In this document: piece after piece, positions 31,965 to 41,733 of the stretch
Layout: the number at the start of each line of letters is the position of its first letter
Position numbering within the stretch: the stretch's first letter is position 1
Source: Pseudomonadales bacterium
Lineage (GTDB): Bacteria > Pseudomonadota > Gammaproteobacteria > Pseudomonadales > Azotimanducaceae
DNA length: 64,000 bases
NCBI GenBank assembly: GCA_022825925.1
Contig: JAJDVW010000022.1
Location: forward strand, 1 to 64,000
Direction: 5' to 3'
Translations under genes and position numbers: made by a program
The notes under the pieces: generated by a model
The model's database searches: none
What the model was told of the DNA's origin: nothing
The model's input: the letters and a program-made list of their open reading frames with translations, nothing else

Positions 31965-33229
31965 GCGACGTGCTGGTCGTCCGTCTGCACCGACAGGACG
32001 TTGGTGAAATCGTCCGGCTGCCAAGTGGGCAGATCCAGTTCGAGTTCTATCCCGCATACGCCGCGCAGAGGGACCGCCCCACCTTGAGCCGGTCGTTCCT
32101 GGACGACACAGGCGAAGTCACGGGAGGTGGAAGACCTGCGAACAACGGCGAGGTGCCGGACTTCTTCTCGAACCTGCTGCCAGAAGGGGAACTGCGGTCT
32201 TACCTGGCGGCCAAAGCAGGCGTGCCGGAGACCCGGGAGTTCGAGTTGCTCGAGTTGTTGGGCGGCGACCTGCCGGGGGCTGTAGTGGTCGTCAGCGAGG
32301 ACTCCAGGGAGCCGCGTGACCGCGTGGCAGTTGACGCGCCAGACCGTCGCCATGCCTTCCCTCCTCGCGGTGCACTGACGTTCTCGCTAGCGGGCGTGCA
32401 GTTGAAGTTCTCGGCCATCGAGAAGGCATCGGGAGGCCTGACGATCCCGGCACGGGGCATGGGAGGGGATTGGATCCTCAAGTTGCCGTCGCTGCGTTTC
32501 GACGACATCCCCGAGAACGAGTTCTCCATCATGTCGCTGGCCGGGAAGGTAGGAATCGAGGTTCCCGAAACCCGGCTGGTGCCCATGCGCCGAATCGAAG
32601 GTCTACCGCCCGAGGCGGTCAACGAACGGATGGCCGACGAGAACGCGCTGGCGGTTCGACGGTACGACAGAACAGCAACGGGGCGGATACATGCAGAGGA
32701 CTTCGCGCAGGCTCTGAGCATGCGGGCCGACCACAAGTACAGGCGCTATACCTACGCCCACTTCGCCCGGATTCTGGCGGCATTTACCGACGAGCGATCC
32801 GTCAACGAGTTCTCGAGACGGCTCATGTACGCCGCGCTGACAGGCAACGCCGACCTGCACGCGAAGAACTGGTCGCTGATCTACCGCGACGGCCGGACAC
32901 CGAAGCTATCGCCAGCGTACGACCTTCTCTGCACAAGGCCACTCGTCCCTGGCGAGACGATGGCTCTGAGGCTTGGATCGGCCTCGGGTTGGAGGGATTT
33001 GACCCTCGACGACTTCGCCGCCGTTGCCGACGCAGCCCACATCGACCCTGGCCCCTTTGTGCATACGGCTGCCGAAACGGCCGAACGATTCCGGGACATC
33101 TGGCCTGAAGCGTCGAAGTCGCTGCCCTTACCGGACGCCGTGAGATCCGCGATCGAGATCCAACTGACGACCGTGCCCGCGATTACCAAGGCGCGGGGGC
33201 CACTCCGGCGACGCGGCAGACTTCGTTAG
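31961..33229 (+). CDS. hipA: HipA-like serine/threonine kinase toxin, 422 aa
   Basis: HipA kinases phosphorylate glutamyl-tRNA synthetase or other tRNA synthetases and cause growth arrest and persistence. The N-subdomain shows FFSNLLPEGELR and LLGGDLPGAVVV. The kinase core has DWILKLPS with the ATP-binding Lys, the helix ENEFSIMSLA, then the catalytic loop TGNADLHAKNWSL and the metal-binding SPAYDLL. Length is normal (E. coli HipA is 440 aa). It starts 4 bp inside hipB. Confidence 0.9.
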   Translation: MSDVLVVRLHRQDVGEIVRLPSGQIQFEFYPAYAAQRDRPTLSRSFLDDTGEVTGGGRPANNGEVPDFFSNLLPEGELRSYLAAKAGVPETREFELLELLGGDLPGAVVVVSEDSREPRDRVAVDAPDRRHAFPPRGALTFSLAGVQLKFSAIEKASGGLTIPARGMGGDWILKLPSLRFDDIPENEFSIMSLAGKVGIEVPETRLVPMRRIEGLPPEAVNERMADENALAVRRYDRTATGRIHAEDFAQALSMRADHKYRRYTYAHFARILAAFTDERSVNEFSRRLMYAALTGNADLHAKNWSLIYRDGRTPKLSPAYDLLCTRPLVPGETMALRLGSASGWRDLTLDDFAAVADAAHIDPGPFVHTAAETAERFRDIWPEASKSLPLPDAVRSAIEIQLTTVPAITKARGPLRRRGRLR

Positions 33230-33715
33230 GAGCCCTCAGCCGGGGAAGCTCCCTCGGCCGCTGACGCGTAAGGAAGTGTTGGCGTTCCCCCCTTCTGCGG
33301 ATGCGTACTTCCATGCAAGCCGAACGGGCGTTCGGCCTTGCCGGGGCTACGCCGCCGAGACTCGTTGCGGCGCCTGCGCCAGGTCGTAGGCCGCCTGCAG
33401 CGCCCCATGGCCGGCCCGCCACCCTCGCTTACGCTCGGCGACGGCTCCGCCCGCGTCCCAGCCACGCCGTCCTCGCATGGAACACCCGCCGCCGGTCGCT
33501 ACGCTCCCAACGTCGGATGTTCCATGCGAGGCGCATCCGGAAGTCGGCGTTGCTCCGGCCCTGGCCCTTGAAGGGGAGCGCCATCTCGGGCGAGAGCCTG
33601 AAATCCTCGAACTTAAACAACAGGCTACGACTTGGCACCCGGGGTACGAGCCGAAGTATGATCTCGTCCACGCTGCCGAGTCTCGACATCAACCGTCACC
33701 AACCGCGGGAGTGCC
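33230..33715. other. Intergenic region with a 14-bp inverted repeat
   Basis: No convincing gene. The notable element is a perfect 14-bp inverted repeat, CCTCGCATGGAACA (33471-33484) and TGTTCCATGCGAGG (33518-33531), separated by 33 bp. It could be a hairpin, a regulator site, or the remnant of an inserted element between the toxin modules and the catabolic region. Open frames on both strands here have random-looking composition. Confidence 0.4.
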
Positions 33716-34759
33716 ATGCCGCGAATCGAAAGCGTCACCGCCGAACTCCTGCACGACCAGCCGCTCGTCAACGTCATCACCCGCGTGCGCGATTCCGATG
33801 GCCTCGAGGGCGTGGGGGAGGCGTGGTGGGGCATCGCCGACCGGGACCGGCCGAGCCGGACGGCGTCGCCCGTCATCGCCGTCGTCAATGACCTGCTCGC
33901 GCCGCGGCTCATTGGCCGCGACCCCGACGCCATCGAGCGTCTCTGGTTCGAGTTGTGGGACTGGGGTTACCGGTACGCGGACCAGGGCATCTTCCCCATG
34001 GGCCTGTCCGGCGTGGACCTCGCATTGTGGGACCTCAAGGGCAAGCGCCTGGGGGCGGGTGTCGCGGCGCTGCTGGGCGGTCCGGTGAGCGACGGCGTTC
34101 CCGCGTACGCGAGCTTTCCGCGCTACGGGAATCGCGAGCGCCTGGTGGCCGAGACTGCGCGGGCGGTGGAGGCGGGATTCACGGCGGTGAAGCTGCACGA
34201 GGTCGACCCGGACATGGTCGCCGTGCTGCGCGACGAGTTCGGAGATGCATTGGAGATCATGGTCGACGTCAACGGCCACTTCGATCCGTTGGAGGCCATC
34301 GCCGTGGGGACGCGCCTCGGCGAGCTGGGAGTCACCTGGTTCGAAGAGCCCGTGCGGCCCATGCGGGACCATGCCGCGATCGCGCGCGTGGGCGCTGCCG
34401 TCGAGTGCGACCTGGCCGCCGGCGAGAACGAGTATGCGCTGGCGGATTTCGACAGCCTGCTCGCGACGGGCGCGCTGGCTTACCTGCAGCCCGAGATCAC
34501 GAAGATCGGCGGCCTGACCGCAGCGCGCCGCGTCAGCACGCTGGCCGAGCTGTACAACGTCGCGCTCTGTCCGCACAACTTCCGCCTTGGCCCCGCCCTT
34601 TATGCGTCGGTGCAGTGGGCATTCACGTCTCCGGCGTCCCGGTGGCTGGAGATCCCGTGGGTCCCGCCCGGCGTGGCGTTTTCCTTCCCGGCGCCGCTGC
34701 CGCCGATGCGCGACGGGCTCGTGCTGCCCCTGGAAGGTCCGGGTCTCGGCTGCGGCTGA
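33716..34759 (+). CDS. Mandelate racemase/muconate lactonizing-type enzyme, 347 aa
   Basis: Enolase-superfamily enzyme that abstracts a proton next to a carboxylate, with Mg2+ held by three acidic residues. These are seen as VDVNGHFD, TWFEEPV and AAGENEYA. A late CPHNFRLG supplies the general-acid/base His. The first lysine motif reads VKLHEVD, so the second Lys of the common KxK is His, which narrows the reaction type. The capping domain occupies residues 1-115 and the barrel the rest. Substrate is unknown; related proteins act on sugar acids and aromatic acids. GGGAG lies four bases before the ATG. The VOC gene follows after 44 bp. Confidence 0.8.
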   Translation: MPRIESVTAELLHDQPLVNVITRVRDSDGLEGVGEAWWGIADRDRPSRTASPVIAVVNDLLAPRLIGRDPDAIERLWFELWDWGYRYADQGIFPMGLSGVDLALWDLKGKRLGAGVAALLGGPVSDGVPAYASFPRYGNRERLVAETARAVEAGFTAVKLHEVDPDMVAVLRDEFGDALEIMVDVNGHFDPLEAIAVGTRLGELGVTWFEEPVRPMRDHAAIARVGAAVECDLAAGENEYALADFDSLLATGALAYLQPEITKIGGLTAARRVSTLAELYNVALCPHNFRLGPALYASVQWAFTSPASRWLEIPWVPPGVAFSFPAPLPPMRDGLVLPLEGPGLGCG

Positions 34760-34803
34760 GACGCCGGCGAGGCTTTGAACGGGAGCTACCTGGAGACTCC
34801 GAC

Positions 34804-35565
34804 ATGATTACAGGCATGCCACGCATCGCCATCGCGATGCACGATTTCGACGCGGCCGTCGCGTTCTTTCGGGGGGAACTCGGCATGCCGGTCGTCGACC
34901 TGACGCCCGGCAGCGTCGAAAGCCTCGGCGCGAAGCTGGCGATGTGCGTTCCCGAAGGCGGCAGCAACATCGAACTGATGTCGCCGGCCGACCCCGGGGC
35001 GCCGCTCTCGCAGAGCCTGTCCCGTTTTCTCGAGCGCCGCGGCGAGGGCCTGTTCGCGTTGATGCTCGAAGCGCCGGACCCCGACGAGGAGGCCATCGCC
35101 CTAAGGAAGCGCGGCCTGAACGTGCTTCCCACCATGGCTGGCGCCAGCGGCCGCGACGTGCATCCGAACTCGACCCACGGCGTGCTCATCCGGGTCTACC
35201 CGGTGAACTCGTTCTCGGGTGAGACGTCGCCTGCAAGCAGTGGCCTCTCGGGGATCGTGCGCGCCATCGTCGCCGTGCGGGATCTGGACCATGCCAGGAG
35301 GGTCTACGAAACGGGTTTCGGGCTGGCCTGCGACGCGCCGCGCGACGACGACTCGCGGGGCGTGCGCGGGTTCGTCTGCCGGCCGCCGTCGGGGGGCGTC
35401 GTCGAGTTCGTGAGCCCGAGTGACACCGACCGCCCGTTCGCGGCGGAGGTCGCGACTTTCCTTGAAGACCGCGATGGCCTCTACGCCCTGGTGCTCTACG
35501 GCGACGAGCCGCGATCCGTCACCGCGTGCGGGGCGCGTATCGTCGTCGAGCAGCCGGGTCCTTAA
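34804..35565 (+). CDS. VOC-fold protein with two modules, 253 aa
   Basis: Two vicinal-oxygen-chelate modules occur in tandem: IAIAMHDFDAAVAFFRGELG from about residue 7, and RAIVAVRDLDHARRVYETGF from about 150. Each ends in a strand with an acidic residue (NIELMSP and VVEFVSP). VOC proteins include glyoxalases, ring-cleaving dioxygenases and fosfomycin-type transferases; metal ligands here are not clear enough to choose. GGAG precedes the ATG by seven bases. Its stop overlaps that of the convergent MFS gene by three bases. Confidence 0.75.
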   Translation: MITGMPRIAIAMHDFDAAVAFFRGELGMPVVDLTPGSVESLGAKLAMCVPEGGSNIELMSPADPGAPLSQSLSRFLERRGEGLFALMLEAPDPDEEAIALRKRGLNVLPTMAGASGRDVHPNSTHGVLIRVYPVNSFSGETSPASSGLSGIVRAIVAVRDLDHARRVYETGFGLACDAPRDDDSRGVRGFVCRPPSGGVVEFVSPSDTDRPFAAEVATFLEDRDGLYALVLYGDEPRSVTACGARIVVEQPGP

Positions 35566-36902
35566 CGCCCCACGCCGGCCGCAGCCGCGGCGGCGGCCTC
35601 CCGCGCCGTGGTCTCGGCATCGCGCGGCAGCGCGCGGACGGCCAGCCACAGGTGCACGATGGGATACACGCCAAGCGTGCTCAGGATGATCAGCGAGTAG
35701 CGCAGCGAGTCGTCCCCGAAGCGGGGCGCGAGCACGTCGCTCAGCATGCCGGCGAAGAGCGGCCCGAGTCCGACGCCGACCATGCTGGACGAGAACATCA
35801 GGATCGCCACCGCGATGGCCCGCACCCGGTTGTCGACCACCGTCTGGATCGCCGCGAAGAGCGGCCCGTTGGCGAGGCCCCCGATGGTGCTGGAGACCAG
35901 GTTCAGCGACAGGGCCAGCGCGGCCCACGGCGCGAGCAGCACGCCCAGGCTCAGCGGCAGCGTCATCGCGGATGCGCCCACGCCCAGCACGAGCAGCGGC
36001 TTGCGCATGTCCCCCTTGCCCATCCAGTCGGCGACATAGCCCCCGCCGAGGGTGCCCATGGCCGAGCCGAGCCCGAACGCGATGCCGAAGTAGAAGCCCA
36101 CCTCCGCCGTGGACATGCCGAAACTCCGGACGTAGAAGCTCGGCAGCCACATCTGGATGCCGAACGCCGCGAACGAGCCCATCGCGAACACGATCACGAG
36201 ATGCACGTAGGACCGGCGCCTGCCCAGGTAGCGCAGCACCTCGCCGAGCGGCGGCTGCGCCACGTCCACGGGCCGCTCTTCCTGCGCGCCCCGGGTCGGC
36301 TCGCGCAGGGTGAGCTGCGTCAGGATGGCGAGGAGCAGCCCCGGCGCGCCGAGCACGAAGAACGCCCAGCGCCAGCCCCAGGTCTCGGCGATGTACCCGC
36401 CCAGCACGAGCCCGCCCACGATGCCGAGCGTGGCGCCGGCGGTGTGAATGCCGAGCGCGGTGGCGCGCCGTTCCGTGGGGAAGTAGTCGGAGATGAGCGA
36501 ATGGGAAGGCGGCACGCAGCCGGCCTCGCCGATGCCCACGCCGAACCGCGCCAGCATCATGTGGAGGAAGTTCTGGGCCAGGCCGCACAGTACGGTCATC
36601 GCCGACCAGACGGCGATCGCCAGGGACACGATGGTGCGCCGCGTGCCCCGGTCCGCCCATCGCGCGATCGGGATGCCGAAGGTGGCGTAGAACACGGCGA
36701 AGGCGATCCCGGTGAGGACGCCGAGCTGGGTGTCGGACAGGTCCAGGTCGGCCTTGATCAGCGGGAGCACGACCGAGATGACCATCCGGTCCATGTAGTT
36801 GAACAGGTTCGCGGCGAACAGCAGACTCAGGGCGTACCACAGATACCGGCTGCTGAACTCTGAACCACGGACGATGAGAGTCTCCCCCGAGACGAAGCGC
36901 AA
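35562..36902 (-). CDS. MFS transporter, Spinster-like/organic-anion type, about 446 aa
   Basis: Inner-membrane major facilitator with about twelve hydrophobic segments. The first is [19 protein letters not shown], typical of the family that carries organic acids and other small anions, then [14 protein letters not shown] with the loop 2-3 signature and GVGIGEAG in helix 5. The start is unclear. No ATG precedes the first helix except one at 36971, which lies inside the divergent SDR gene. A TTG at 36902 is used here. A strong GGGGGAG lies six bases before an ATC codon (36878), so a rare initiation codon is possible. It is probably for uptake of the cluster's substrate. Confidence 0.8.
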   Translation of the reverse strand: MRFVSGETLIVRGSEFSSRYLWYALSLLFAANLFNYMDRMVISVVLPLIKADLDLSDTQLGVLTGIAFAVFYATFGIPIARWADRGTRRTIVSLAIAVWSAMTVLCGLAQNFLHMMLARFGVGIGEAGCVPPSHSLISDYFPTERRATALGIHTAGATLGIVGGLVLGGYIAETWGWRWAFFVLGAPGLLLAILTQLTLREPTRGAQEERPVDVAQPPLGEVLRYLGRRRSYVHLVIVFAMGSFAAFGIQMWLPSFYVRSFGMSTAEVGFYFGIAFGLGSAMGTLGGGYVADWMGKGDMRKPLLVLGVGASAMTLPLSLGVLLAPWAALALSLNLVSSTIGGLANGPLFAAIQTVVDNRVRAIAVAILMFSSSMVGVGLGPLFAGMLSDVLAPRFGDDSLRYSLIILSTLGVYPIVHLWLAVRALPRDAETTAREAAAAAAAGVGR

Positions 36903-36964
36903 GGACTCGCTGTCTCGTCGCCGAGCATAGCATTGGCCGCTGCAACGACACTTCGAGGAAACCG

Positions 36965-37807
36965 ATGGCACAGGAACACCCGCTGGCAGGACAGGTTGCG
37001 TGGATCACCGGCTCGTCGCGGGGCCTCGGGCGCGTGATGGCCGAGGAGCTGTGCCGACTCGGCGCCCGGGTCGCGGTGCAGGGCACTCGCCCCGACAGCC
37101 CGAAGACGTTCGACGAAGGCGAGTCCATGCAACAGGTCGCCGACGATGTCGCCGCAGCGGCCGGGGGCGAGTCGATGGCTACCTGGGGGGACATCACCGA
37201 GGAGGCCGAGGTACGCCGCGTGGCCGGCGAGATCCGGGCGCGATGGGGGCAGATCGACATCCTCGTGTGTTGCGCCGGAGGCAACATCGGGACGGCGGGT
37301 ACCGGCGTCGGGCGCGCCGGCATGCCCGAAACCGACGACTGCCTGAACATCTCGCTCGACGACATGCAGCGCGTGATGGACCGGAACCTGATGAGCGCCG
37401 TCCTCTGCTGCCGCGAGGTGGCGCAGGAGATGATGGACCGCAAGGCCGGCAAGATCGTGACCGTCGGCAGCATCGCGGGCTTCAGCGGCGCAGCATGGAA
37501 GCAGTCGACCTACGCGGTCGCGAAAGCGGCGCTGCACCACTACACGCGATGCCTCGCCGAACAGCTCCGCCCGTACAACATCAACGTCAACTGCGCCGTA
37601 CCCGGAGGCTTCACGACCGAGCGGTTTCTCCGCATCGCCGCGGACTCCTTGCAGGAATCCTGGCTCGTCGAAGACGGCACGCTCGAACGCTACGGGCAGC
37701 CGCAGGAACTGGCGGAGGTCGTGGGCTTCCTGTGCGCGCCGGCGTCACGGTACATCACCGGTCAGCTCATCCGGGTGGACGGGGGGTTGCAGACGCATCC
37801 CGGTTGA
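36965..37807 (+). CDS. Short-chain dehydrogenase/reductase, 280 aa
   Basis: Classical SDR with a Rossmann cofactor site TGSSRGLG (residues 16-23), CCAGG in the NNAG position, the catalytic Ser in VGSIAGFSG, and YAVAK (Tyr-xxx-Lys). The C-terminal RVDGG is typical of the FabG-like classical type. It oxidises or reduces an alcohol/ketone with NAD(P); substrate unknown. It is divergent from the MFS gene, with about 60 bp of shared upstream DNA. An insertion of about 15 residues near 110 ([14 protein letters not shown]) is larger than usual. Confidence 0.88.
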   Translation: MAQEHPLAGQVAWITGSSRGLGRVMAEELCRLGARVAVQGTRPDSPKTFDEGESMQQVADDVAAAAGGESMATWGDITEEAEVRRVAGEIRARWGQIDILVCCAGGNIGTAGTGVGRAGMPETDDCLNISLDDMQRVMDRNLMSAVLCCREVAQEMMDRKAGKIVTVGSIAGFSGAAWKQSTYAVAKAALHHYTRCLAEQLRPYNINVNCAVPGGFTTERFLRIAADSLQESWLVEDGTLERYGQPQELAEVVGFLCAPASRYITGQLIRVDGGLQTHPG

Positions 37808-37845
37808 TTCGCCCCGGCCCGGCGTGTTGCTCGGAGCACCGGGCA

Positions 37846-38238
37846 CTACACGAGCCAATCCTCCAGGGAGAGGCCGGGAACTCGCTCGAACTCCCGCAGG
37901 TTGTGCGTCACGAGCGTCAACGAGCGGGCGGCGGCCTGCCCGGCGATCAGCACATCGTACGGACCGATGGGCGTCCCGCGGCGTTGCAGGAGTGCCCGAA
38001 TCTCTCCGGATCGCTCGACGTCGGCCGTGGAGAAGGGCACGGCTTCCAGTTGCAGCGCCCTGATTCTGAGAAGGTTCTGCTCCGCCCGCGCGCTCTTGTA
38101 GGCGCCGAAGCACAACTCATGCAGGGCCACCGCGGATACCCCGACATCCGTGGGGCGCCAAAGCTCCAGGCGTTCTCTGAAGCGGCGATTCTCCTGCAGT
38201 AGTTCGATGACCGCGTTGGTGTCGAGCAGGAACCTCAC
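37846..38238 (-). CDS. vapC: PIN-domain toxin, VapC-like, 130 aa
   Basis: A PIN ribonuclease with the expected acidic residues: FLLDTNAVIELL (Asp), ALHELCFG (Glu), GPYDVLIAG (Asp), and NLREFERV near the end. VapC toxins cut initiator tRNA or rRNA. It uses a GTG start that overlaps the stop of a truncated antitoxin reading frame. No complete antitoxin gene is present upstream, so this looks like an orphan toxin. Confidence 0.85.
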   Translation of the reverse strand: MRFLLDTNAVIELLQENRRFRERLELWRPTDVGVSAVALHELCFGAYKSARAEQNLLRIRALQLEAVPFSTADVERSGEIRALLQRRGTPIGPYDVLIAGQAAARSLTLVTHNLREFERVPGLSLEDWLV

Positions 38239-38328
38239 CCGAGGCGATCCAGCTCCGGGCGCGACTGTTCCCCGGCACCCTCCAGCGCCGCTTGGACGAA
38301 GTCGTCGTCGAGGGGTCCCGTGATGCCG
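38235..38328 (-). pseudogene. Remnant of a VapB-like antitoxin
   Basis: The minus-strand frame ending in TGA at 38235 encodes a tail (GPLDDDFVQAALEGAG, then RPELDRLG) like the C-terminus of VapB-type antitoxins, and its stop overlaps the vapC GTG. Followed upstream, the frame has no ATG, GTG or TTG before an in-frame stop, and it runs into the beta-lactamase-family gene. The 5' part is therefore missing. Confidence 0.55.
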
Positions 38329-39492
38329 TCACGCCTCCAGCGACTCGTGCACCGCCGCGATCAACGCCGCGGGCCGCGCGTCCTCGAGGTACGGCTGCAT
38401 CTTGTTCATCACGTAACCGAAACCGATGTCGGCCTTCGGGTCGGCGAAGCCGAGCGAGCCGCCGGCGCCGCCGTGGCCGAACGCGCCTTCGTTCACCAGG
38501 TCGATGGGCCCAAGGTGGAGCGCGAAGCCCAGCCCGAAGCGCGTGGTCGCGAGGATCACCCGGTCACGGCCCACGCACTGCTCGATGGTCGCGAGGCGGA
38601 TGGTCTCGTCGTTCAGGAGCCGAATGCCGTCGACGCCGGCGCCGATGACCGAGGCGTACATGCGGGACAGCGAGCGCGCGTCGGTGACGCCGTTCGCCGC
38701 GGGGAACTCGGCGGCGTAGAACTCCGGGGTGTCGACGGGCAGAGGGGTCGTGGTGATGTTCGATGCCCGGGACTGCAGGGAGTCCGGGTCCTCGAACTGC
38801 GCCATCACTTCGCGCATCGACTCCGGCAGCGCATCGAGGTCGACGTCCTCGACCTCCTCCCCGATCATCGGGGCCACCCGGCCGTGCTCGCTCGCTGGCA
38901 GGCCGATCCAGAAGTCGAGGCCCAGGGGGCCCGCGACCTGCTCGGCGAAGAACGTCCCGAGGCTCTGCCTCGTGATCCGCCGGACGACCTCGCCGACGAG
39001 CCAGCCGTAGGTGATGGCGTGGTACCCATGCGCGGTCCCCGGCTCCCATACCGGGCGCTGCGCGGCGAGCGCCTCGATGGCCGGATCCCAGGCCAGCGCC
39101 TCCTCGACGGTAAGCGGGTTGTCGAAGAGCGGCAGCCCGGCCTGGTGCGTGAGCAGCCAGCGCACGGGAATGTCCTGCTTGCCGGCGGCGGCGAACTCCG
39201 GCCAGTAACGCGCCACGGGGGCGTCGACGTCGAGTTCGCCGCGTTCCACGAGCAGGAGCGCGCAGATCGCGGTCGCCCCCTTCGTCGTCGAGGCGACGCT
39301 CTGCAGGCTGTTCTCCTCCCAGGCGCGGCCGGTTGTCGGGTCCGCTACGCCGCCCCAGAGGTCCACCACCATCTCGCCCCGGTGATAGAGGCTGAAGGCG
39401 GCCCCGACCTCGCCGCGTTCCTCGAAGTTCGCGACGAAGGCGTCCCGTACCCGCTCGAAGCGGGGTGCTGCGGTTCCGTGGATCTCTGCCAT
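38329..39492 (-). CDS. Serine hydrolase of the class C beta-lactamase fold, 387 aa
   Basis: Probable esterase (EstB/LpqH-type family VIII) rather than a resistance enzyme. The nucleophile motif is STTK in SVASTTKGA (near residue 71), the second motif is YGW in AITYGWLVG (near 163), and HGG appears in FGHGGAGGS near 340. There is no signal peptide, so it acts in the cytoplasm, which argues against a penicillin target. ATG at 39492 is chosen; an upstream GTG at 39501 is possible. It likely hydrolyses an ester intermediate of the neighbouring pathway (inference). Confidence 0.82.
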   Translation of the reverse strand: MAEIHGTAAPRFERVRDAFVANFEERGEVGAAFSLYHRGEMVVDLWGGVADPTTGRAWEENSLQSVASTTKGATAICALLLVERGELDVDAPVARYWPEFAAAGKQDIPVRWLLTHQAGLPLFDNPLTVEEALAWDPAIEALAAQRPVWEPGTAHGYHAITYGWLVGEVVRRITRQSLGTFFAEQVAGPLGLDFWIGLPASEHGRVAPMIGEEVEDVDLDALPESMREVMAQFEDPDSLQSRASNITTTPLPVDTPEFYAAEFPAANGVTDARSLSRMYASVIGAGVDGIRLLNDETIRLATIEQCVGRDRVILATTRFGLGFALHLGPIDLVNEGAFGHGGAGGSLGFADPKADIGFGYVMNKMQPYLEDARPAALIAAVHESLEA

Positions 39493-39554
39493 GATGGGCA
39501 CGGTAGCATGAGAGTGATGCGCCGGGGGCGCAGCTGAAGAACCGGAGATTGCCT

Positions 39555-40439
39555 GTGGCCGAGACCACGAACAGCGCAGGGACCGCCAAGGGCTACGAGG
39601 GAAGCTGGCAGCGTCTGCGCAACCTGGCCGAGGACGCCCCGGAACTCGCGCGCCGGCTCGCCGGGCTCGGCGCCGGCGAGTCGTTCGTGACCGTCCACGA
39701 CTCGGACACCGGCAAGGAGGCGGGCTATTCGCGCGCGATCGTGGGCACCGACGTGGTGTTGCACGCCTTCATGCCCGCGTTGCACGCCGTGTACGGCGCG
39801 TCCTTCTACGAAGGCGGCTGGCTCGACTACCGGGACCGCGCGCCGGTGTACGGCGGCGACGAGGTACGCGTGGCCGCCGCCCGGGAGGACGACGGCGGCC
39901 TGGCGGTGTACCTGGAGGACCGGGACCGGAAGCGGTGCGCAGAGGGCCGTGCGGGGCTCGGGACATCCGCGCCGCCGTGGGATGAGAACGACCCGGGCGT
40001 GCTTCCCGAACTGCCGGCCGGGCCGGTCGTCACGCAGAGCGAACTCTCTCCCGGCGCAGACCTCATCGCCGCGTTCCTCGACGCCTGCGGCGCGGATCCG
40101 CTGTTCGGGGCGGCGTCCCCCTGGGGTCCGCCGGTCGTCCCTCCGACGATGGCGCTCTATCGGATCATCAGCGACTTCGGGGCGCCCCTGGACGAGATGC
40201 TGGGGGAGGGCGCGTCCGGCAGGATGGTCGTGTCCGGCGTGTCCCTGCGCAGTCACCGCCCGGTCCTCCAGGGGAGCGCGTACACCAACACCGGAACGAT
40301 CGGCGCCAAGGGGCGCGGGCGACGCTTCCCCTACTTCATGTTCGACGTCGCCGTCGACGATCCGTCCGGCGGACGCTGCCTCGAGGTGGGGATGCGCGTC
40401 ACGTACCTGCCGCCGGAGCGCCGGGTCGCGGACGAATAG
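39555..40439 (+). CDS. Hypothetical protein, possibly double hot-dog fold, 294 aa
   Basis: I do not recognise this firmly. It alternates strands and helices in two similar halves (one from about 55 with VTVHDSDTGKEAGYS, one from about 195 with VPPTMALYRIISDFG), and the end RVTYLPPERRV is basic. This could be a two-module hot-dog protein of the MaoC/thioesterase type, which would act on acyl-CoA. The GTG at 39555 has GGAG seven bases upstream. The CoA transferase gene follows 9 bp downstream, supporting a role with acyl-CoA. Confidence 0.5.
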   Translation: MAETTNSAGTAKGYEGSWQRLRNLAEDAPELARRLAGLGAGESFVTVHDSDTGKEAGYSRAIVGTDVVLHAFMPALHAVYGASFYEGGWLDYRDRAPVYGGDEVRVAAAREDDGGLAVYLEDRDRKRCAEGRAGLGTSAPPWDENDPGVLPELPAGPVVTQSELSPGADLIAAFLDACGADPLFGAASPWGPPVVPPTMALYRIISDFGAPLDEMLGEGASGRMVVSGVSLRSHRPVLQGSAYTNTGTIGAKGRGRRFPYFMFDVAVDDPSGGRCLEVGMRVTYLPPERRVADE

Positions 40440-40448
40440 GAGCTTGGG

Positions 40449-41714
40449 ATGGAATCGGCGTTCAGCGGAATCAGGGTGGTCGAACTCGGGATCGCGATCC
40501 AGGGGCCGCTCGCGGGCATGTACCTGGCCGAGCACGGCGCCGACGTGATCAAGATCGAGACCCCGGTCGGCGAGGAGAACCGGCATCACTTCGGGTATGG
40601 CAAGTCCCTGCCCAAGGCGGTCCCGGCGCCGCAGTTCGTGGCCAACAACCGCGGCAAGCGGCTGATGACCCTCGACGCCAAGGGGGCACGCGGCCGCGAG
40701 GTCCTGCGCCGGCTGATCGGTCGGGCCGACGTGTTCCTGACGAACTACCGGGAGAAGGCCCTGGACCGGCTCGGGCTGGGTTACGAGGAACTGCATCGCC
40801 TGAATCCGCGCCTGATCTACGCCATCGCCAGCGGCTTCGGTGCGAAGGGACCGGTCGCCGAGCGCGCCATGCTCGATCCCATGGCGCAGGCCCGCGGCGG
40901 ACTGGTGAGCGTGACGGGCAGCCCCGACCGGCCGCAGGTACTCGCGGGCGCGGCGCTGGCTGACACCACGGGCGCCGGGCAACTGATCGTCGGGATCCTG
41001 ACCGCGCTGGTGGCGCGCGAACGCCACGGCGTCGGGCAAAGGGTGAGCACGTCGAGCTACGGTGCGCAACTCTGGCACCAGGCGTTCGAGCTGACGTACA
41101 CGAGCATGACGGGGCATGTTCCCGCGAGCACGGAGGGGATTCACCCGCTCGCGCCGGGCGGCAGCTCCGGGGTGTTCCGCACGGCGGACGGCGGTGCGGT
41201 CGCCTTCCTCGACACCCTCTCCCCGGAACTCTGGGCCGCGTTCTGCGAGGTCGCCGGGAAGCCCGAACTGGCCCGGGAAACGCGCTGGGACACCGCGTAC
41301 AAGCGGCTCGCGGAGGACCCCCCGGACGAACTCCGGTCGCGGGTGGCCGAGATCTTCGCGAGCCGGACGGCGGCCGAATGGGAAGACTTCTTCGCCGACC
41401 CGTACCTGATGTTCCAGCGCGTCTTCGACTACGCGGAGGTCCTGGAGGATCCGCAGGCCATCGAGAACGGCTACATCAGCGAGATCGAGCTGCCCGAAAT
41501 GGGCAACACCAAGGTGGTCGGCAACACGATCCAGCTCAGCGAAACGCCCGCCGAAGTCAAGCCGCTCGCCTGCGAGCTCGGCATGCACACCGAGGCGATC
41601 CTGCTCGAACACGGCTACAGCGCGGACGAGGTGAGCGACATCCAGCGGGAGACCGAGGCCGCGAAGAGCCGTGAGTTCCAGTCCGGCGGGCTCCAGTTCG
41701 GATCCAACGACTAG
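40449..41714 (+). CDS. CaiB/BaiF-type CoA transferase, family III, 421 aa
   Basis: Transfers CoA from an acyl-CoA donor to a carboxylate. Visible features are VVELGIAIQGPLAG at the N-terminus, NNRGKRLMTLDAK near 65, the SGFGAKGP loop near 133, and the catalytic Asp in LDPMAQARGG (near 143). The C-terminal half carries the small domain. Length is typical. It lies 9 bp after the hot-dog-like gene and is followed by an MFS transporter, a plausible activation step for an imported acid. Confidence 0.9.
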   Translation: MESAFSGIRVVELGIAIQGPLAGMYLAEHGADVIKIETPVGEENRHHFGYGKSLPKAVPAPQFVANNRGKRLMTLDAKGARGREVLRRLIGRADVFLTNYREKALDRLGLGYEELHRLNPRLIYAIASGFGAKGPVAERAMLDPMAQARGGLVSVTGSPDRPQVLAGAALADTTGAGQLIVGILTALVARERHGVGQRVSTSSYGAQLWHQAFELTYTSMTGHVPASTEGIHPLAPGGSSGVFRTADGGAVAFLDTLSPELWAAFCEVAGKPELARETRWDTAYKRLAEDPPDELRSRVAEIFASRTAAEWEDFFADPYLMFQRVFDYAEVLEDPQAIENGYISEIELPEMGNTKVVGNTIQLSETPAEVKPLACELGMHTEAILLEHGYSADEVSDIQRETEAAKSREFQSGGLQFGSND

Positions 41715-41733
41715 CCGCGCTCGGACGCCCGGC

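Noticed and set aside
33301-33891. Plus-strand open frame before the enolase-superfamily gene
   Set aside because: Low-complexity Arg-rich translation without start signal, running into the real gene in another frame.
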